Origin: Dyella sp. RRB7
GTDB taxonomy: Bacteria > Pseudomonadota > Gammaproteobacteria > Xanthomonadales > Rhodanobacteraceae
Direction: 5' to 3'
Assembly: GCF_022761115.1 (NCBI RefSeq)
Contig: NZ_JAKWJS010000001.1
Location: forward strand, 558,001-622,000
Length of the DNA: 64,000 nucleotides
Shown here: positions 18,031 to 29,513 of the stretch, piece after piece
Layout: each line of letters starts with the position of its first letter
How positions within the stretch are numbered: the stretch's first letter is position 1
Notes under the pieces: model-generated
What the model was told of the DNA's origin: nothing
Databases searched by the model: none
The model's input: only the letters and a program-made list of their open reading frames with translations
Translations under genes and position numbers: made by a program

Positions 18031-18414
18031 ATGAACGAAAGATCTTCCTACACGATCGACGTGCAGGTCGAACCCCGCTTTGTCCCCGACCAATCCCGTC
18101 CCGGCGACAACCGCTACGTATTCGCCTACACGATCACCCTGCATAACGCGGGCGACATTCCCGCTCGCCTGCTGACCCGTCACTGGGTCATCACCGATGC
18201 CAATGGCAAGGTGGAAGAGGTCACCGGCGAAGGGGTGGTCGGCGAGCAGCCGTGGATGCGTCCGGGCGACCAGTACGAGTACACCTCCGGCGCCGTCCTG
18301 GAAACCGCCGTGGGCATCATGCAGGGTAGCTACCAGATGCTGGCCGACGACGGCACCCGCTTCGAGGCGCCGATACCGCCGTTCACGCTATCCATTCCGC
18401 GTACGCTGCACTGA
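18031..18414 (+). CDS. apaG: ApaG protein (Co2+/Mg2+ efflux-associated)
   Basis: 127 aa from ATG 18031 ([19 protein letters not shown]). A further in-frame ATG at 18001 would add ten residues; family length (about 125-130) favours 18031. Single FN3-like beta-sandwich with the conserved [27 protein letters not shown] and [20 protein letters not shown] blocks. Molecular role still poorly defined. Its stop and the apaH start share one base (TGATG), as in other gammaproteobacteria. Confidence 0.93.
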   Translation: MNERSSYTIDVQVEPRFVPDQSRPGDNRYVFAYTITLHNAGDIPARLLTRHWVITDANGKVEEVTGEGVVGEQPWMRPGDQYEYTSGAVLETAVGIMQGSYQMLADDGTRFEAPIPPFTLSIPRTLH

Positions 18415-19265
18415 TGGCTACGTATGCAATCGGCGATGTGCAGGGCTGCTATCCCGAACTCCAACGCCTGCTCGACAAACTCCGCTTCGATCCTTCCGCC
18501 GACCGCCTGTGGTTCTGTGGCGACCTGGTGAACCGCGGCGGCCAGTCGCTGGAAACCCTGCGCCTGATCCACAGCCTGCGCGAGCAGGCCGTGGTGACCC
18601 TGGGCAACCACGACCTGAGCCTGCTGGCGATCGCCCAGCGCCGCCCCGAGGCCCAGTCCAAGGTCAACCCGGAACTGCGCGAGGTGCTGTTTGCCGACGA
18701 TGCACCGGTGCTGATGGAGTGGCTGCGTTCGCAGAAGCTGCTGCATCACGACGAGCAGCTCAACTGGACCATGGTGCATGCCGGGCTCGCCCCGTCCTGG
18801 ACGCTACGCCAGGCACAGCGTTCGGCGCAGGAAATCGAACGCGAGCTGGGCAGCCCGCGCCACCCGCGCCTGCTCAAGAACTTGTTCGGCAATCGCCCGG
18901 CCGCCTGGAACAGCCGCCTGCAAGGCATCGAACGCATGCGCGCCTCGATCAACACGCTGACGCGCATGCGCTATTGCGACGTCCAGGGACGCATCGACTT
19001 CGAGAGCAAGGGCATCCCCGGCACGCAGAAGCCGGGCATGTATCCCTGGTTCGAGGTACCCGGCATGCGCCGGCGCGATACCCGCATCGTGTGCGGCCAC
19101 TGGTCGGCGCTGGGACGCCTCGCAGGCATGGGCATCTATGCCATCGATACCGGCTGCGTATGGGGCGGCCAGCTCACCGCGCTGCGGCTGGACACCGAGG
19201 AGCCGCAATACATCACGGTGGATGCCGAGCCCTATCGCAAGCGCCCACCCGGCGGCGGCGACTAA
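18414..19265 (+). CDS. apaH: Bis(5'-nucleosyl)-tetraphosphatase (symmetrical), Ap4A hydrolase
   Basis: 283 aa metallophosphatase that cleaves Ap4A into two ADP and also removes Np4 caps from RNA. Metal ligands visible in order: IGDVQGCYPEL, FCGDLVNRGGQS, VTLGNHDL, HAGLAPSW and CGHWSALGR. Last gene of the lptD cluster, ending just before a strong bidirectional terminator. Confidence 0.96.
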   Translation: MATYAIGDVQGCYPELQRLLDKLRFDPSADRLWFCGDLVNRGGQSLETLRLIHSLREQAVVTLGNHDLSLLAIAQRRPEAQSKVNPELREVLFADDAPVLMEWLRSQKLLHHDEQLNWTMVHAGLAPSWTLRQAQRSAQEIERELGSPRHPRLLKNLFGNRPAAWNSRLQGIERMRASINTLTRMRYCDVQGRIDFESKGIPGTQKPGMYPWFEVPGMRRRDTRIVCGHWSALGRLAGMGIYAIDTGCVWGGQLTALRLDTEEPQYITVDAEPYRKRPPGGGD

Positions 19266-19280
19266 ATAAAGCCAAGTCAA

Positions 19281-19310
19281 AAAGAAACCCCGCCGTAGCG
19301 GGGTTTCTCG
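19281..19310. terminator. Bidirectional terminator between apaH and secA
   Basis: Perfect stem AGAAACCCCGC / GCGGGGTTTCT around a CGTA loop (arms 19283-19293 and 19298-19308). The A-run just left (CAAAAAG) becomes a U-tract for secA transcripts, and the T-rich right arm serves apaH transcripts. The genes converge here. Confidence 0.88.
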
Positions 19311-19313
19311 TCA

Positions 19314-22046
<2,733 letters not shown>

Positions 22047-22260
22047 CGATCTTCCGGATCAGGATTCATGAGCCGCCCGCCCCGGCGAACCCGGGCAGGA
22101 CGAAAGGATTGATGATACTAGGGTCGGCGGGCTATCCCAAACGCCGCTCCACCGGCATGGCATCCGGCCTGGGCCATTCCCCCGCTCATCGTTCCAGGCA
22201 TTGGAGTGGCGTCAGGCGCGAAGGCTTTCAAGGGCGGCCACGCCGCCCCGCCGCACCCGC

Positions 22261-23190
22261 TCAGCGATGGTTTTTCACGAAAGCCAGCGGATTGACCACG
22301 CGGCCCTTGTACCAGACCTCGAAATGCACGTGCGAGCCGGTGGAGCGGCCGGTCGAGCCCGCCTCGGAAACCACGTCGCCCACGTGCACCCGCTGTCCGG
22401 GCCGTACCTCGAGCTTGCTGTTATGGGCATAACGGGTCATGTAGCCATTGCCATGGTCGATCTCGATGACCTCGCCGTAGCCGCTGCGATCGCCGGCATA
22501 GGTGACCATGCCCTCGGCCACGGCATGGACCGGCGTGCCCTTGGGGGCGGAGATATCCAGGCCGGTGTGGTAGGCGCTATGCCCACTGAACGGGTCGGGC
22601 CGGCCACCAAAGTAGGAGGAGATGTAGCCCTCGACTGGCATCCCGGTCGGCTTGAGATTGGATTCGATCCTGGCGTCGAGCAGCAGGCTCTGCAGCGCGG
22701 ACAACTGCGCCTGCTGGCTGTCGAACTGGCTGGCCAGCTGGTCGATGCTGGCATTGAGCGTCTGCGGCAGCGCGTAGCTGCTGTCGGCCGAGTCCTCGAC
22801 ACCACCGACGGCGGGCGGTTCGTCGAAGTTGAACTCGCCGTCGCCGAGCTTGCCCACCTGGGTCAGGCGTTCGCCCAGGGCATTGAGCCGGGTGGACTGG
22901 GCCTGCAACTGGCCCAGCTTGACCGCCAGGGCATCGATATCGCGCTGGGCGTCCTTGCGCACCCCGCTCAGCTGCTGATTCTGCTGCTGCACCTGCTGGC
23001 GCAGATGGCGGATCTCCGATAGCGCACGGTCGCGGGGACTGGCCACCACCATCGCCACCGCAGCCCCAAGGCCGGCACAACCCAGCACCGCCGCTGCCGC
23101 CATGCCCAACAGCCGATAGCGCAAGCGCCGGTCGGCGAGATTCAGGGTTTTCGGCACCTTTTTGGTGCGTGACACAAGTATGATCTGCAT
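22261..23190 (-). CDS. M23-family (LytM) peptidoglycan endopeptidase, membrane-anchored
   Basis: 309 aa: a short cytosolic N-terminus (about 1-28), one membrane helix (about 29-50), a coiled coil rich in Gln/Leu (about 57-110), then a C-terminal M23 domain (about 195-300) with zinc motifs HTGLDIS and HVHFEV plus the catalytic region GNGYMTRYAHNSKL. The zinc ligands are intact, so it is probably an active D,D-endopeptidase rather than an EnvC-type activator. The start at 23190 lies only 18 bp from the divergent dciA start. Lying between secA and lpxC is a recurrent place for such enzymes in gammaproteobacteria. Confidence 0.9.
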   Translation of the reverse strand: MQIILVSRTKKVPKTLNLADRRLRYRLLGMAAAAVLGCAGLGAAVAMVVASPRDRALSEIRHLRQQVQQQNQQLSGVRKDAQRDIDALAVKLGQLQAQSTRLNALGERLTQVGKLGDGEFNFDEPPAVGGVEDSADSSYALPQTLNASIDQLASQFDSQQAQLSALQSLLLDARIESNLKPTGMPVEGYISSYFGGRPDPFSGHSAYHTGLDISAPKGTPVHAVAEGMVTYAGDRSGYGEVIEIDHGNGYMTRYAHNSKLEVRPGQRVHVGDVVSEAGSTGRSTGSHVHFEVWYKGRVVNPLAFVKNHR

Positions 23191-23208
23191 GTTTTTACTA
23201 CGTCGAAG

Positions 23209-23703
23209 ATGTCGGCATCCATGCAGCGCGACGCTCCACCGCCTTCCCGCCGCACCGGTTCCGGACTAAAGCCCGTCATCGAGTTCGGCCCTATTGCCTC
23301 ACTGGCCCGCAAGGCCCGTGAGCTGGATGCATTGGATCGCGCACTGCGCCAGACGTTACCGTCACCACTCCGCGAGCAGGTTCGCTTCGCCAACCTGCAA
23401 GACGGCCGCCTCGTTTTTCTGGCTCCGTCACCAGCTCTGGCCGCCAGGCTGCGCCTTCTCCAGGCACAAATCCTCTCGACCGCACGCGCCGTGGGCACGT
23501 ACGCCAGTTCAGTCACCGTGAAAGTGGCCCCCCCACCACCGACAGAAATCGTGCCGGATTGGTCAAAACCGCTTTCCAAGGCCGCCGCCTCTCACCTGAG
23601 AGCCGCCGCGGCCTCAACCACAGACCCCGAACTACGGGAACTGTTCCTTGGGCTGGCGTCCGTCGCCGAAAATGCTGATTCCCGTCCGGGTGAAAAGAGC
23701 TAG
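23209..23703 (+). CDS. dciA: DciA-like (DUF721) replicative-helicase loader
   Basis: 164 aa. The DUF721 core spans about residues 25-95 (IASLARKARELDALDRALRQ, then a beta-rich stretch with RFANLQDGRLVFLAPSPALA). DciA is the ancestral protein that interacts with and loads DnaB in bacteria without DnaC. The C-terminal about 60 residues are Ala-rich and hydrophilic. A second in-frame ATG (23221) is also possible. Named by domain and neighbourhood (lpxC-dciA-M23-secA is common in this group). Confidence 0.82.
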   Translation: MSASMQRDAPPPSRRTGSGLKPVIEFGPIASLARKARELDALDRALRQTLPSPLREQVRFANLQDGRLVFLAPSPALAARLRLLQAQILSTARAVGTYASSVTVKVAPPPPTEIVPDWSKPLSKAAASHLRAAAASTTDPELRELFLGLASVAENADSRPGEKS

Positions 23704-23868
23704 CCACTGACGGCGCCCTCGCTTCCCACCCACACCATTGCAGTACTTCCCCCGCACCGGCCTGAGCGCCGGCGCATACGGGTTTATACCATGCCCCCAC
23801 CGACCTGATAGACCGATATGTCATCAGAACGTGAACAGCTGCCAATGGAAGGCGGGAGATATATCACA
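23704..23868. other. Intergenic stretch between convergent dciA and lpxC
   Basis: Between the dciA stop and the lpxC terminator. Apart from the terminator at its right edge I see no gene, clear promoter or repeat. Confidence 0.5.
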
Positions 23869-23870
23869 AA

Positions 23871-23905
23871 ACAAACGGCCGCGTCCCAGGGACGCGGCCG
23901 TTCAG
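23871..23905 (-). terminator. lpxC terminator (end of dcw-lpxC direction)
   Basis: Perfect 14-bp arms AACGGCCGCGTCCC (23874-23887) and GGGACGCGGCCGTT (23889-23902). Read leftwards, in the lpxC direction, the stem is followed by TGTTTTGT, a usable U-tract. It starts about 31 bp after the lpxC stop. Confidence 0.85.
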
Positions 23906-23935
23906 TTTGTTCAGCCTTGACGCGGACTTACCGCA

Positions 23936-24850
23936 TCAGATGGCCTGCGCGGGGTGCGCGTAGGAGATCGGCGAGGTGGCCGGATCGTCCGCGAAGCTCA
24001 CCTCTTCCCATGCCGTGGCGTCAGCCATCAGGGTGCGCAGCAGCTTGTTGTTGAGCTCGTGACCCGACTTGTGCGCGTAGTACGCGCCCACCAGGCTGTG
24101 GCCGAGCAGGTAGAGGTCGCCGATGGCATCGAGGATCTTGTGCTTGACGAATTCGTCTTCGTAGCGAAGGCCGTCTTCGTTGAGCACGCGGTAGTCGTCC
24201 AGCACCACGGCATTGTCCATCGAACCGCCGAGCGCAAGGTTATGTTCGCGCAGCATCTCGATGTCGCGCATGAAACCAAACGTGCGCGCGCGGCTGACTT
24301 CCTTCACGAACGAGGTGGTGGAGAAATCGATCTCCGCCTTGGACGTGCGCTTGCTGATGATCGGATGGTTGAACTCGATCGAGAAACCCACCTTGAAGCC
24401 TTCGAACGGTTCAAAGGTGGCCCACTTGTCGCCTTCCTGCACCTTGATCGGCTTCTTGATGCGGATGAAGCGCTTGGCGGCGTTCTGCTCTTCGATGCCG
24501 GCCGACTGCAGCAGGAACACGAAGGGACCAGCACTGCCGTCCATGATCGGCACTTCGGGCGCGGAAAGATCGACGTAGGCATTGTCGATGCCCAGGCCTG
24601 CCATCGCGGAGAGCAGATGCTCCACCGTGGAGACGCGCACATCGCCGTTGACCAGCGTGGTGGAAAGACGTGTGTCACCCACGTTGTCGGGGCGCGCCGG
24701 AATTTCCACCGGCGGATTCAGATCGGTACGACGAAACACGATGCCCGTATTCGGGGCAGCGGGGCGAAGCGTCATATACACCTTGTCGCCGGTATGCAGA
24801 CCGACGCCGGTGGCGCGAATGATGTTCTTGAGCGTACGCTGCTTGATCAT
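23936..24850 (-). CDS. lpxC: UDP-3-O-acyl-N-acetylglucosamine deacetylase
   Basis: 304 aa; first committed step of lipid A synthesis, zinc-dependent deacetylation. Zinc ligands: [10 protein letters not shown] (His about 79), and H/D in [17 protein letters not shown]; general acid His in KSGHELNN. Length is normal. It is separated from ftsZ by a long 464-bp intergenic region, so it likely has its own promoter instead of depending on dcw read-through. Its C-terminal tail ([10 protein letters not shown]) resembles the C-terminal signal through which FtsH degrades LpxC in E. coli, but that is only a suggestion. Confidence 0.97.
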   Translation of the reverse strand: MIKQRTLKNIIRATGVGLHTGDKVYMTLRPAAPNTGIVFRRTDLNPPVEIPARPDNVGDTRLSTTLVNGDVRVSTVEHLLSAMAGLGIDNAYVDLSAPEVPIMDGSAGPFVFLLQSAGIEEQNAAKRFIRIKKPIKVQEGDKWATFEPFEGFKVGFSIEFNHPIISKRTSKAEIDFSTTSFVKEVSRARTFGFMRDIEMLREHNLALGGSMDNAVVLDDYRVLNEDGLRYEDEFVKHKILDAIGDLYLLGHSLVGAYYAHKSGHELNNKLLRTLMADATAWEEVSFADDPATSPISYAHPAQAI

Positions 24851-24893
24851 TTTTTTGGTACCTGTAAGGGGCAGCAGCCAAATTAGGGGAGGG

Positions 24894-24921
24894 ATGCTAA
24901 CACAGTCTTAACCTGTGAAAA
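24894..24921 (-). promoter_or_regulatory. Candidate lpxC promoter
   Basis: On the minus strand TTTTCA (24916-24921) and TAGCAT (24894-24899) are separated by 16 bp, about 45 bp upstream of the lpxC ATG. Match to sigma-70 is moderate. Confidence 0.35.
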
Positions 24922-25037
24922 GCCAATCCGCACCACACACCCTGCATACCCTTTCATGCTCCTTTCATTCATGAATGATATCCATTCATGGGGTACGCAG
25001 GAATTCTCCTAATATCTTCAACAACTTACATCGAACA

Positions 25038-25079
25038 CAGCGTCCCGCCACCGGGACGGGATCCGGTGGCGGGACGCTG
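25038..25079. repeat. 17-bp perfect inverted repeat downstream of ftsZ
   Basis: CAGCGTCCCGCCACCGG (25038-25054) pairs with CCGGTGGCGGGACGCTG (25063-25079) around an 8-nt loop. It lies 236 bp past the ftsZ stop and has no U-tract in either direction, so it may be an RNA-stabilising or processing hairpin rather than a simple terminator. Confidence 0.7.
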
Positions 25080-25314
25080 AACCTGCCTGGAGTCACTTCC
25101 GGGCGGGTCATGCGTCATCCCTGAGGCACGGTTGTTGAAGCCTTGCTCACTCAAGAACGAACGCCGATCAGCGTCTGTCGGGCTATCCGTCCCATGACGG
25201 AAGGCCCTCGCAGGCACCTTTCCACCGGGGTGGATTGGTATGCGATTTGTCACTGACAAGTGAAATCGGCGTTTTGTTCAATTTTTCTTCAAATTATTTG
25301 CCCTGTCAGCTTTA

Positions 25315-26496
25315 TCAGTCGGCCTGGCGGCGCAGGAAGGCCGGGATGTCGAGGTAGTCGAAGCTCGGATCGGCGCTCTTGGCCGACGCGCTGGCGTCCA
25401 CCCGGCTGCTGGTGACCTGCTCGGGCTGGGCGTAATCGACCACTTCATTGCCGGTACCGGTACGCAGCACCACCGGACGCGGACGCTGGCGCATTTCCAC
25501 CTGCTGGGTGACCACCGGACGGACCGGCTGGCGGGCGGCGGCACGGTTGAGGCCGGTGGCCACCACGGTGACGCGCACGTCGTCCTGCATTTCCGGATCG
25601 AGCGAGGTGCCCATGACCACGGTGGCGTCTTCGCTGGCGAAGTCGTGGATGATGCGACCGATCTCGTCAAATTCGCGCATGGTCAGGTTCGGGCCGGCCG
25701 TGACATTGACCAGGATGCCGCACGCGCCGTTCAGGTTGACGTCTTCCAGCAGCGGGTTGTTGATGGCCGCCTCGGCCGCCGCCTGGGCACGGTCGTCGCC
25801 GCGGGCGGTGCCCGAGCCCATCATGGCCATGCCCATTTCGGACATCACCGTGCGCACGTCGGCGAAGTCGACGTTGATCAGGCCCGGGGCGGTGATCAGG
25901 TCGGCGATGCCCTGCACGGCGCCCTGCAGCACGTCATTGGCGGCCTTGAAGGCGTTGAGCAGGGTCACTTCGCGGCCGAGCACGGAGAGCAGCTTCTCGT
26001 TGGGCACGGTGATCAGCGAATCCACGTGCTGCGAGAGGTCCTCGATGCCCTTCAGGGCTACCTGCATGCGGCGACGGCCCTCGAACGGGAACGGCTTGGT
26101 GACCACGGCCACGGTCAGGATGCCCTTCTCCTTGGCCAGCTGCGCCACCACCGGCGCTGCGCCGGTACCGGTGCCGCCGCCCATACCGGCGGTGATGAAC
26201 ACCATGTCGGCGCCTTCGAGCATTTCCTCGATGCGCTCGCGATCTTCCAGGGCGGCCTGACGACCCACCTCCGGGTTGGCGCCGGCACCCAGGCCCTTGG
26301 TGACATTGGCACCCAGCTGCAGGTGCGTACGCGAGCCACAGCTTTTCATGGCTTGCGAGTCGGTGTTGGCGACGACGAATTCGACGCCATCGATGTTTGC
26401 ATTGAGCATATGAGCCACGGCGTTACCGCCGCCGCCGCCCACGCCGATGACCTTGATTACTGCGTTCGGTGCGAGTTTTTCGATGAGTTCAAACAT
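25315..26496 (-). CDS. ftsZ: Cell division GTPase FtsZ
   Basis: 393 aa tubulin homologue that forms the Z ring. GTP-binding: [15 protein letters not shown] at the N-terminus, tubulin signature [16 protein letters not shown] near 105; T7-loop region follows. A variable Gln/Arg/Pro linker (about 318-375) precedes the conserved C-terminal peptide [12 protein letters not shown] that binds FtsA and ZipA. The start at 26496 has GGAGG 8 nt upstream; the upstream extension is ignored. Last gene of the dcw cluster, 118 bp from ftsA. Confidence 0.98.
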   Translation of the reverse strand: MFELIEKLAPNAVIKVIGVGGGGGNAVAHMLNANIDGVEFVVANTDSQAMKSCGSRTHLQLGANVTKGLGAGANPEVGRQAALEDRERIEEMLEGADMVFITAGMGGGTGTGAAPVVAQLAKEKGILTVAVVTKPFPFEGRRRMQVALKGIEDLSQHVDSLITVPNEKLLSVLGREVTLLNAFKAANDVLQGAVQGIADLITAPGLINVDFADVRTVMSEMGMAMMGSGTARGDDRAQAAAEAAINNPLLEDVNLNGACGILVNVTAGPNLTMREFDEIGRIIHDFASEDATVVMGTSLDPEMQDDVRVTVVATGLNRAAARQPVRPVVTQQVEMRQRPRPVVLRTGTGNEVVDYAQPEQVTSSRVDASASAKSADPSFDYLDIPAFLRRQAD

Positions 26497-26614
26497 TTCC
26501 CGTCCTCCGTAGAGCATCGTTGTCGTTGTAACCGCGGGCGCTGACGTTCCTGTCGCCCCGAGGTGGCGGACGAACATCCATTCGTCCTTGGCTGGGCCTC
26601 ATGCCCCGCCGAAA

Positions 26615-27847
26615 TCAGAAATTCTTGGTAATCCAGGCGCGCAGCTTGTCGACCAGGCCGCCCACGCCGCCGCCGGCCGGGCCGCTCATGCGCATGCCGC
26701 CGGAGCGGGCGCCGTGCAGCAGCAAGCCCACGCCGGTGGAATGCAGCGGATTGGCCACCACCTCGCCCAGGCCGCTGACGTGCTGCGGCACGCCGATGCG
26801 CACCATCTTGTGGAAGATCTCCTCGGCCAGCTCCAGCGCGCCTTCCATGCGGGACGCGCCGCCGGTGAGCACCACGCCGGCCGCCACCAGGCTCTCGTAG
26901 CCGGAGCGGCGCAGCTCGTCCTGCACCATCTCGAAGATTTCCTCGTAGCGCGCCTGCACCGACTGCGCCAGCGACTGGCGCGCCAGGCGGCGCGGCGGAC
27001 GATCGCCCACGCTGGGCACCTGGATGGTTTCCTCGGCGTGCGCCAGCTGGGCCAGCGCGCAGGCGTACTTGATCTTGATCTCCTCGGCATGCGCGGTCGG
27101 CGTGTGCACGCCGTAGGCGATGTCGTTGGTGACCTGGTCGCCGCCCACCGGCAGCGACTTGGTGTAGCGGATCGAACCCTGCGTATAGATGGCGATGTCG
27201 GTGGTGCCGGCGCCGATGTCGACCAGGCACACGCCCAGCTCGCGTTCGTCATCCGTCAGTACCGACTTGGCACTGGCGACCGCCGATGGCACCAGTTCGT
27301 CCACGGTAAGTCCGCAGCGCTGGATGCACTTGCTGATGTTCTGCACGGCGGCAGCCGCGCCGGTGACCAGGTGCACGCTCGCTTCCAGGCGCACGCCGCT
27401 CATGCCCACCGGCGAGCGGATGCCGTCCTGGCCATCGATGCGGTATTCCTGCGACTCCTTGTAGAGCACCTTGCGATCGGCCGGGATCGCCACCGCGCTG
27501 GCCGCCTCCAGCACCTGGTCCAGGTCGCCCGGCGTCACTTCGCGGTCACGGATGGCCGCGGTGCCGTGCGAGTTCTTGGTTTCCAGGTGGCTGCCGGAGA
27601 TCGAGGCATACACCGAACGGATGTCGCAACCGGCCATCAGCTCGGCCTCTTCCACCGCGCGCTGGATGGAGTGCACGGTCGATTCGATATCGACCACCGA
27701 GCCACGCTTCATGCCGCGCGACACATGGGTGCCGATGCCGATCACCTCGATCGGCTCGCCCGGCTCGTACTCGCCCACGATCGCCACCACTTTCGAGGTG
27801 CCGATATCGAGGCCGACCACCAGCTGTTTATCGTTCTTGGTCTTCAT
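26615..27847 (-). CDS. ftsA: Cell division protein FtsA
   Basis: 410 aa actin-like ATPase that tethers FtsZ to the membrane. N-terminal VVGLDIGTSKVVAIVG (phosphate 1), the family-specific 1C domain (about 85-165), LVDIGAGTTDIAIYT (phosphate 2), and VLTGGASRMEG (adenosine motif). The amphipathic membrane-targeting helix at the end reads VDKLRAWITKNF. The ATG overlaps the ftsQ stop by 4 nt, with GGAGG about 12 nt upstream. Confidence 0.97.
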   Translation of the reverse strand: MKTKNDKQLVVGLDIGTSKVVAIVGEYEPGEPIEVIGIGTHVSRGMKRGSVVDIESTVHSIQRAVEEAELMAGCDIRSVYASISGSHLETKNSHGTAAIRDREVTPGDLDQVLEAASAVAIPADRKVLYKESQEYRIDGQDGIRSPVGMSGVRLEASVHLVTGAAAAVQNISKCIQRCGLTVDELVPSAVASAKSVLTDDERELGVCLVDIGAGTTDIAIYTQGSIRYTKSLPVGGDQVTNDIAYGVHTPTAHAEEIKIKYACALAQLAHAEETIQVPSVGDRPPRRLARQSLAQSVQARYEEIFEMVQDELRRSGYESLVAAGVVLTGGASRMEGALELAEEIFHKMVRIGVPQHVSGLGEVVANPLHSTGVGLLLHGARSGGMRMSGPAGGGVGGLVDKLRAWITKNF

Positions 27848-28581
27848 GTGCGGGGCGTGCCTCCAGCGTTCACAGCCGGCGCCTGCGGCGGCCATCGAAC
27901 GGCAAATCCATTGGTGTAGCGAAGATCGGCATAGGCAAAGCCTTCGTTATGGCCGGCCATCAGCTGTGGGTAGACATCGAGAAAGCGGCGCAGGCGACGA
28001 CCAGCCTGGTCGCGATCGCCCAGGACGATCTGCGCGCCGCTGTTGGTGGTGAGGCTCCAGCTGCCGCGATCGGTGAGCGCGACGCCGGTGATTTTCAGGT
28101 GCGTGTTGGCAAAGGCTTTCTGCGTCTCGGCGTAAAAGCTCACCACTTCGGCAAGGCGCGCATCGGGGCCGCGCAGGTCCGGCAGGTCGGCGTTGGCCGA
28201 TACGTCCGGCACATCGAACACCAGTCCCTGGCGACTGATCAGCTGCTTCTCGTTCCAGCGCGCAAACGGCTGGCGCTCGTAGATGCGTAGCACCAGCGTG
28301 TCGGGCCAGCGCTTGCGCGCCTCCACCGACTCCACCCACGGCAGCGCCGCAACCGCCTTCTGCACGCCGTCCAGGTCGAGCGCAAAGAACCCCTTGCCCA
28401 GTCGCGGCATGACCACCTGGCGCAGCTCCTCCGGCGTCACATGCTTGAACTCGGCCTGCACCGTCAACTGGGTCACCGGCCAACGATTGGCCGCAAACCA
28501 TCCGCGCAGCACGCCGACAATCGGCAGCGCCACGAGCGCGATGGCCAGACACCAGGCAACGAGGCGGATGGTTCCCCTCAC
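27844..28581 (-). CDS. ftsQ: Cell division protein FtsQ
   Basis: 245 aa bitopic divisome protein: short cytosolic tail, one helix (about 5-27), then POTRA ([19 protein letters not shown], about 40-110) and beta domains (about 110-235). Links FtsB/FtsL to early divisome proteins. GTG start at 28581 sits directly after GGAGGAT and overlaps the ddlB stop as GTGA. The longer frame upstream reads through ddlB out of phase and is rejected. Confidence 0.94.
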   Translation of the reverse strand: MRGTIRLVAWCLAIALVALPIVGVLRGWFAANRWPVTQLTVQAEFKHVTPEELRQVVMPRLGKGFFALDLDGVQKAVAALPWVESVEARKRWPDTLVLRIYERQPFARWNEKQLISRQGLVFDVPDVSANADLPDLRGPDARLAEVVSFYAETQKAFANTHLKITGVALTDRGSWSLTTNSGAQIVLGDRDQAGRRLRRFLDVYPQLMAGHNEGFAYADLRYTNGFAVRWPPQAPAVNAGGTPRT

Positions 28582-29513
28582 ACATCCTCCCGGAAGCTCG
28601 TTTCGAGGATGCGCCAGCACAAGGCCTGGTAGTCGATGCCCGCCACGGCGGCGGCCTTCGGCACCAGCGAGTGCGAGGTCATGCCCGGGGCGGTGTTCAC
28701 TTCCAGCAGCCAGTTGCGGCCTTGGCGGTCGCGCATCACGTCCACGCGGCCCCAGCCCCAGCAGGCCAGTGCATCGAACGCACGCAGGGCGAGCTGCTGC
28801 ATCTCGCGCTCGGCGTCGCCCTGCAGGCCCGGGCACAGGTACTGGGTGTCTTCGGCGATGTACTTGGCGTTGTAGTCGTAGTAATCGCCCCTGGGCACGA
28901 TGTTGATGGTGGCCAGCACCTGGCGGCCGAGCATGCCGACGGTGTACTCGCCGCCCTCGATCAGGGTTTCCATCAACAGGTCACCGGGATACTGCTGGGC
29001 GAGCTCGACGGCGGCATCGAGATCTTTTTCGTCGAACACGCGCGTCACGCCGACGCTGGAACCTTCCCAGGCGGGCTTCACGATCAGCGGAAAGCCGATC
29101 TCGCGGGCGGCGGCATGCACATCGGCACCACGCGGCAACGCCTTGAAGCGCGGCGTGGGCAGGCCCAGCGCCTGCCACACCAGCTTGGCGCGGATCTTGT
29201 CCAGCGACAGCGCGGAACCGAGCACGCCCGAACCGGTGAACGGCACGCGCAGCGACTGCAGCGCGCCCTGCAGCTCGCCGTTCTCGCCGCCGCCACCGTG
29301 CAGGATGTTGAACACGCGCGCGAAGTGGCCGGCGCGCACCGCATCGAGCAGCGCCGGGATGCCGTCGATGGCATGCGCGTCCACGCCCCGTGCCTGCAGC
29401 GCGGCCAATACATTGCGGCCCGAGTCCAGCGATACCTCGCGCTCGGCCGAGCTGCCGCCCATCACCACGGCGACGCGGCCAAACTGGGCGGGATCGGTAA
29501 TCGTCTTGCTCAC
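28578..29513 (-). CDS. ddlB: D-alanine-D-alanine ligase B
   Basis: 311 aa ATP-grasp enzyme making D-Ala-D-Ala for MurF. Recognisable: [17 protein letters not shown] at the N-terminus, [32 protein letters not shown], and the catalytic [22 protein letters not shown] start at 29513 overlaps the murC stop (GTGA). The usual HGxxGEDG is HGGGGENG here, a conservative change. Confidence 0.96.
   Translation of the reverse strand: MSKTITDPAQFGRVAVVMGGSSAEREVSLDSGRNVLAALQARGVDAHAIDGIPALLDAVRAGHFARVFNILHGGGGENGELQGALQSLRVPFTGSGVLGSALSLDKIRAKLVWQALGLPTPRFKALPRGADVHAAAREIGFPLIVKPAWEGSSVGVTRVFDEKDLDAAVELAQQYPGDLLMETLIEGGEYTVGMLGRQVLATINIVPRGDYYDYNAKYIAEDTQYLCPGLQGDAEREMQQLALRAFDALACWGWGRVDVMRDRQGRNWLLEVNTAPGMTSHSLVPKAAAVAGIDYQALCWRILETSFREDV

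Larger units (their letters stand above)
24851..25314. other. 464-bp intergenic region between ftsZ and lpxC
   Basis: No convincing gene: a 77-codon minus-strand ORF (25026-25259) is made mostly of a hairpin and has no family resemblance. It holds a candidate lpxC promoter (24894-24921), two AT-rich palindromes (CATTCATGAATG at 24966-24977, CCATTCATGG at 24982-24991), a 17-bp perfect hairpin (25038-25079) and an outer 10-bp inverted repeat around it (25016-25025 with 25131-25140). The T-rich stretch at 25273-25300 lies just after the ftsZ stop. Confidence 0.6.

Noticed and set aside
22201-23022. 273-codon plus-strand ORF over the M23 gene
   Set aside because: Shadow of the M23 peptidase, which keeps its zinc motifs; no independent evidence.
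25026-25259. 77-codon ORF in the ftsZ-lpxC intergenic region
   Set aside because: It spans the perfect hairpin, has no Shine-Dalgarno or recognisable domain, and low-complexity Pro/Arg/Ser content.
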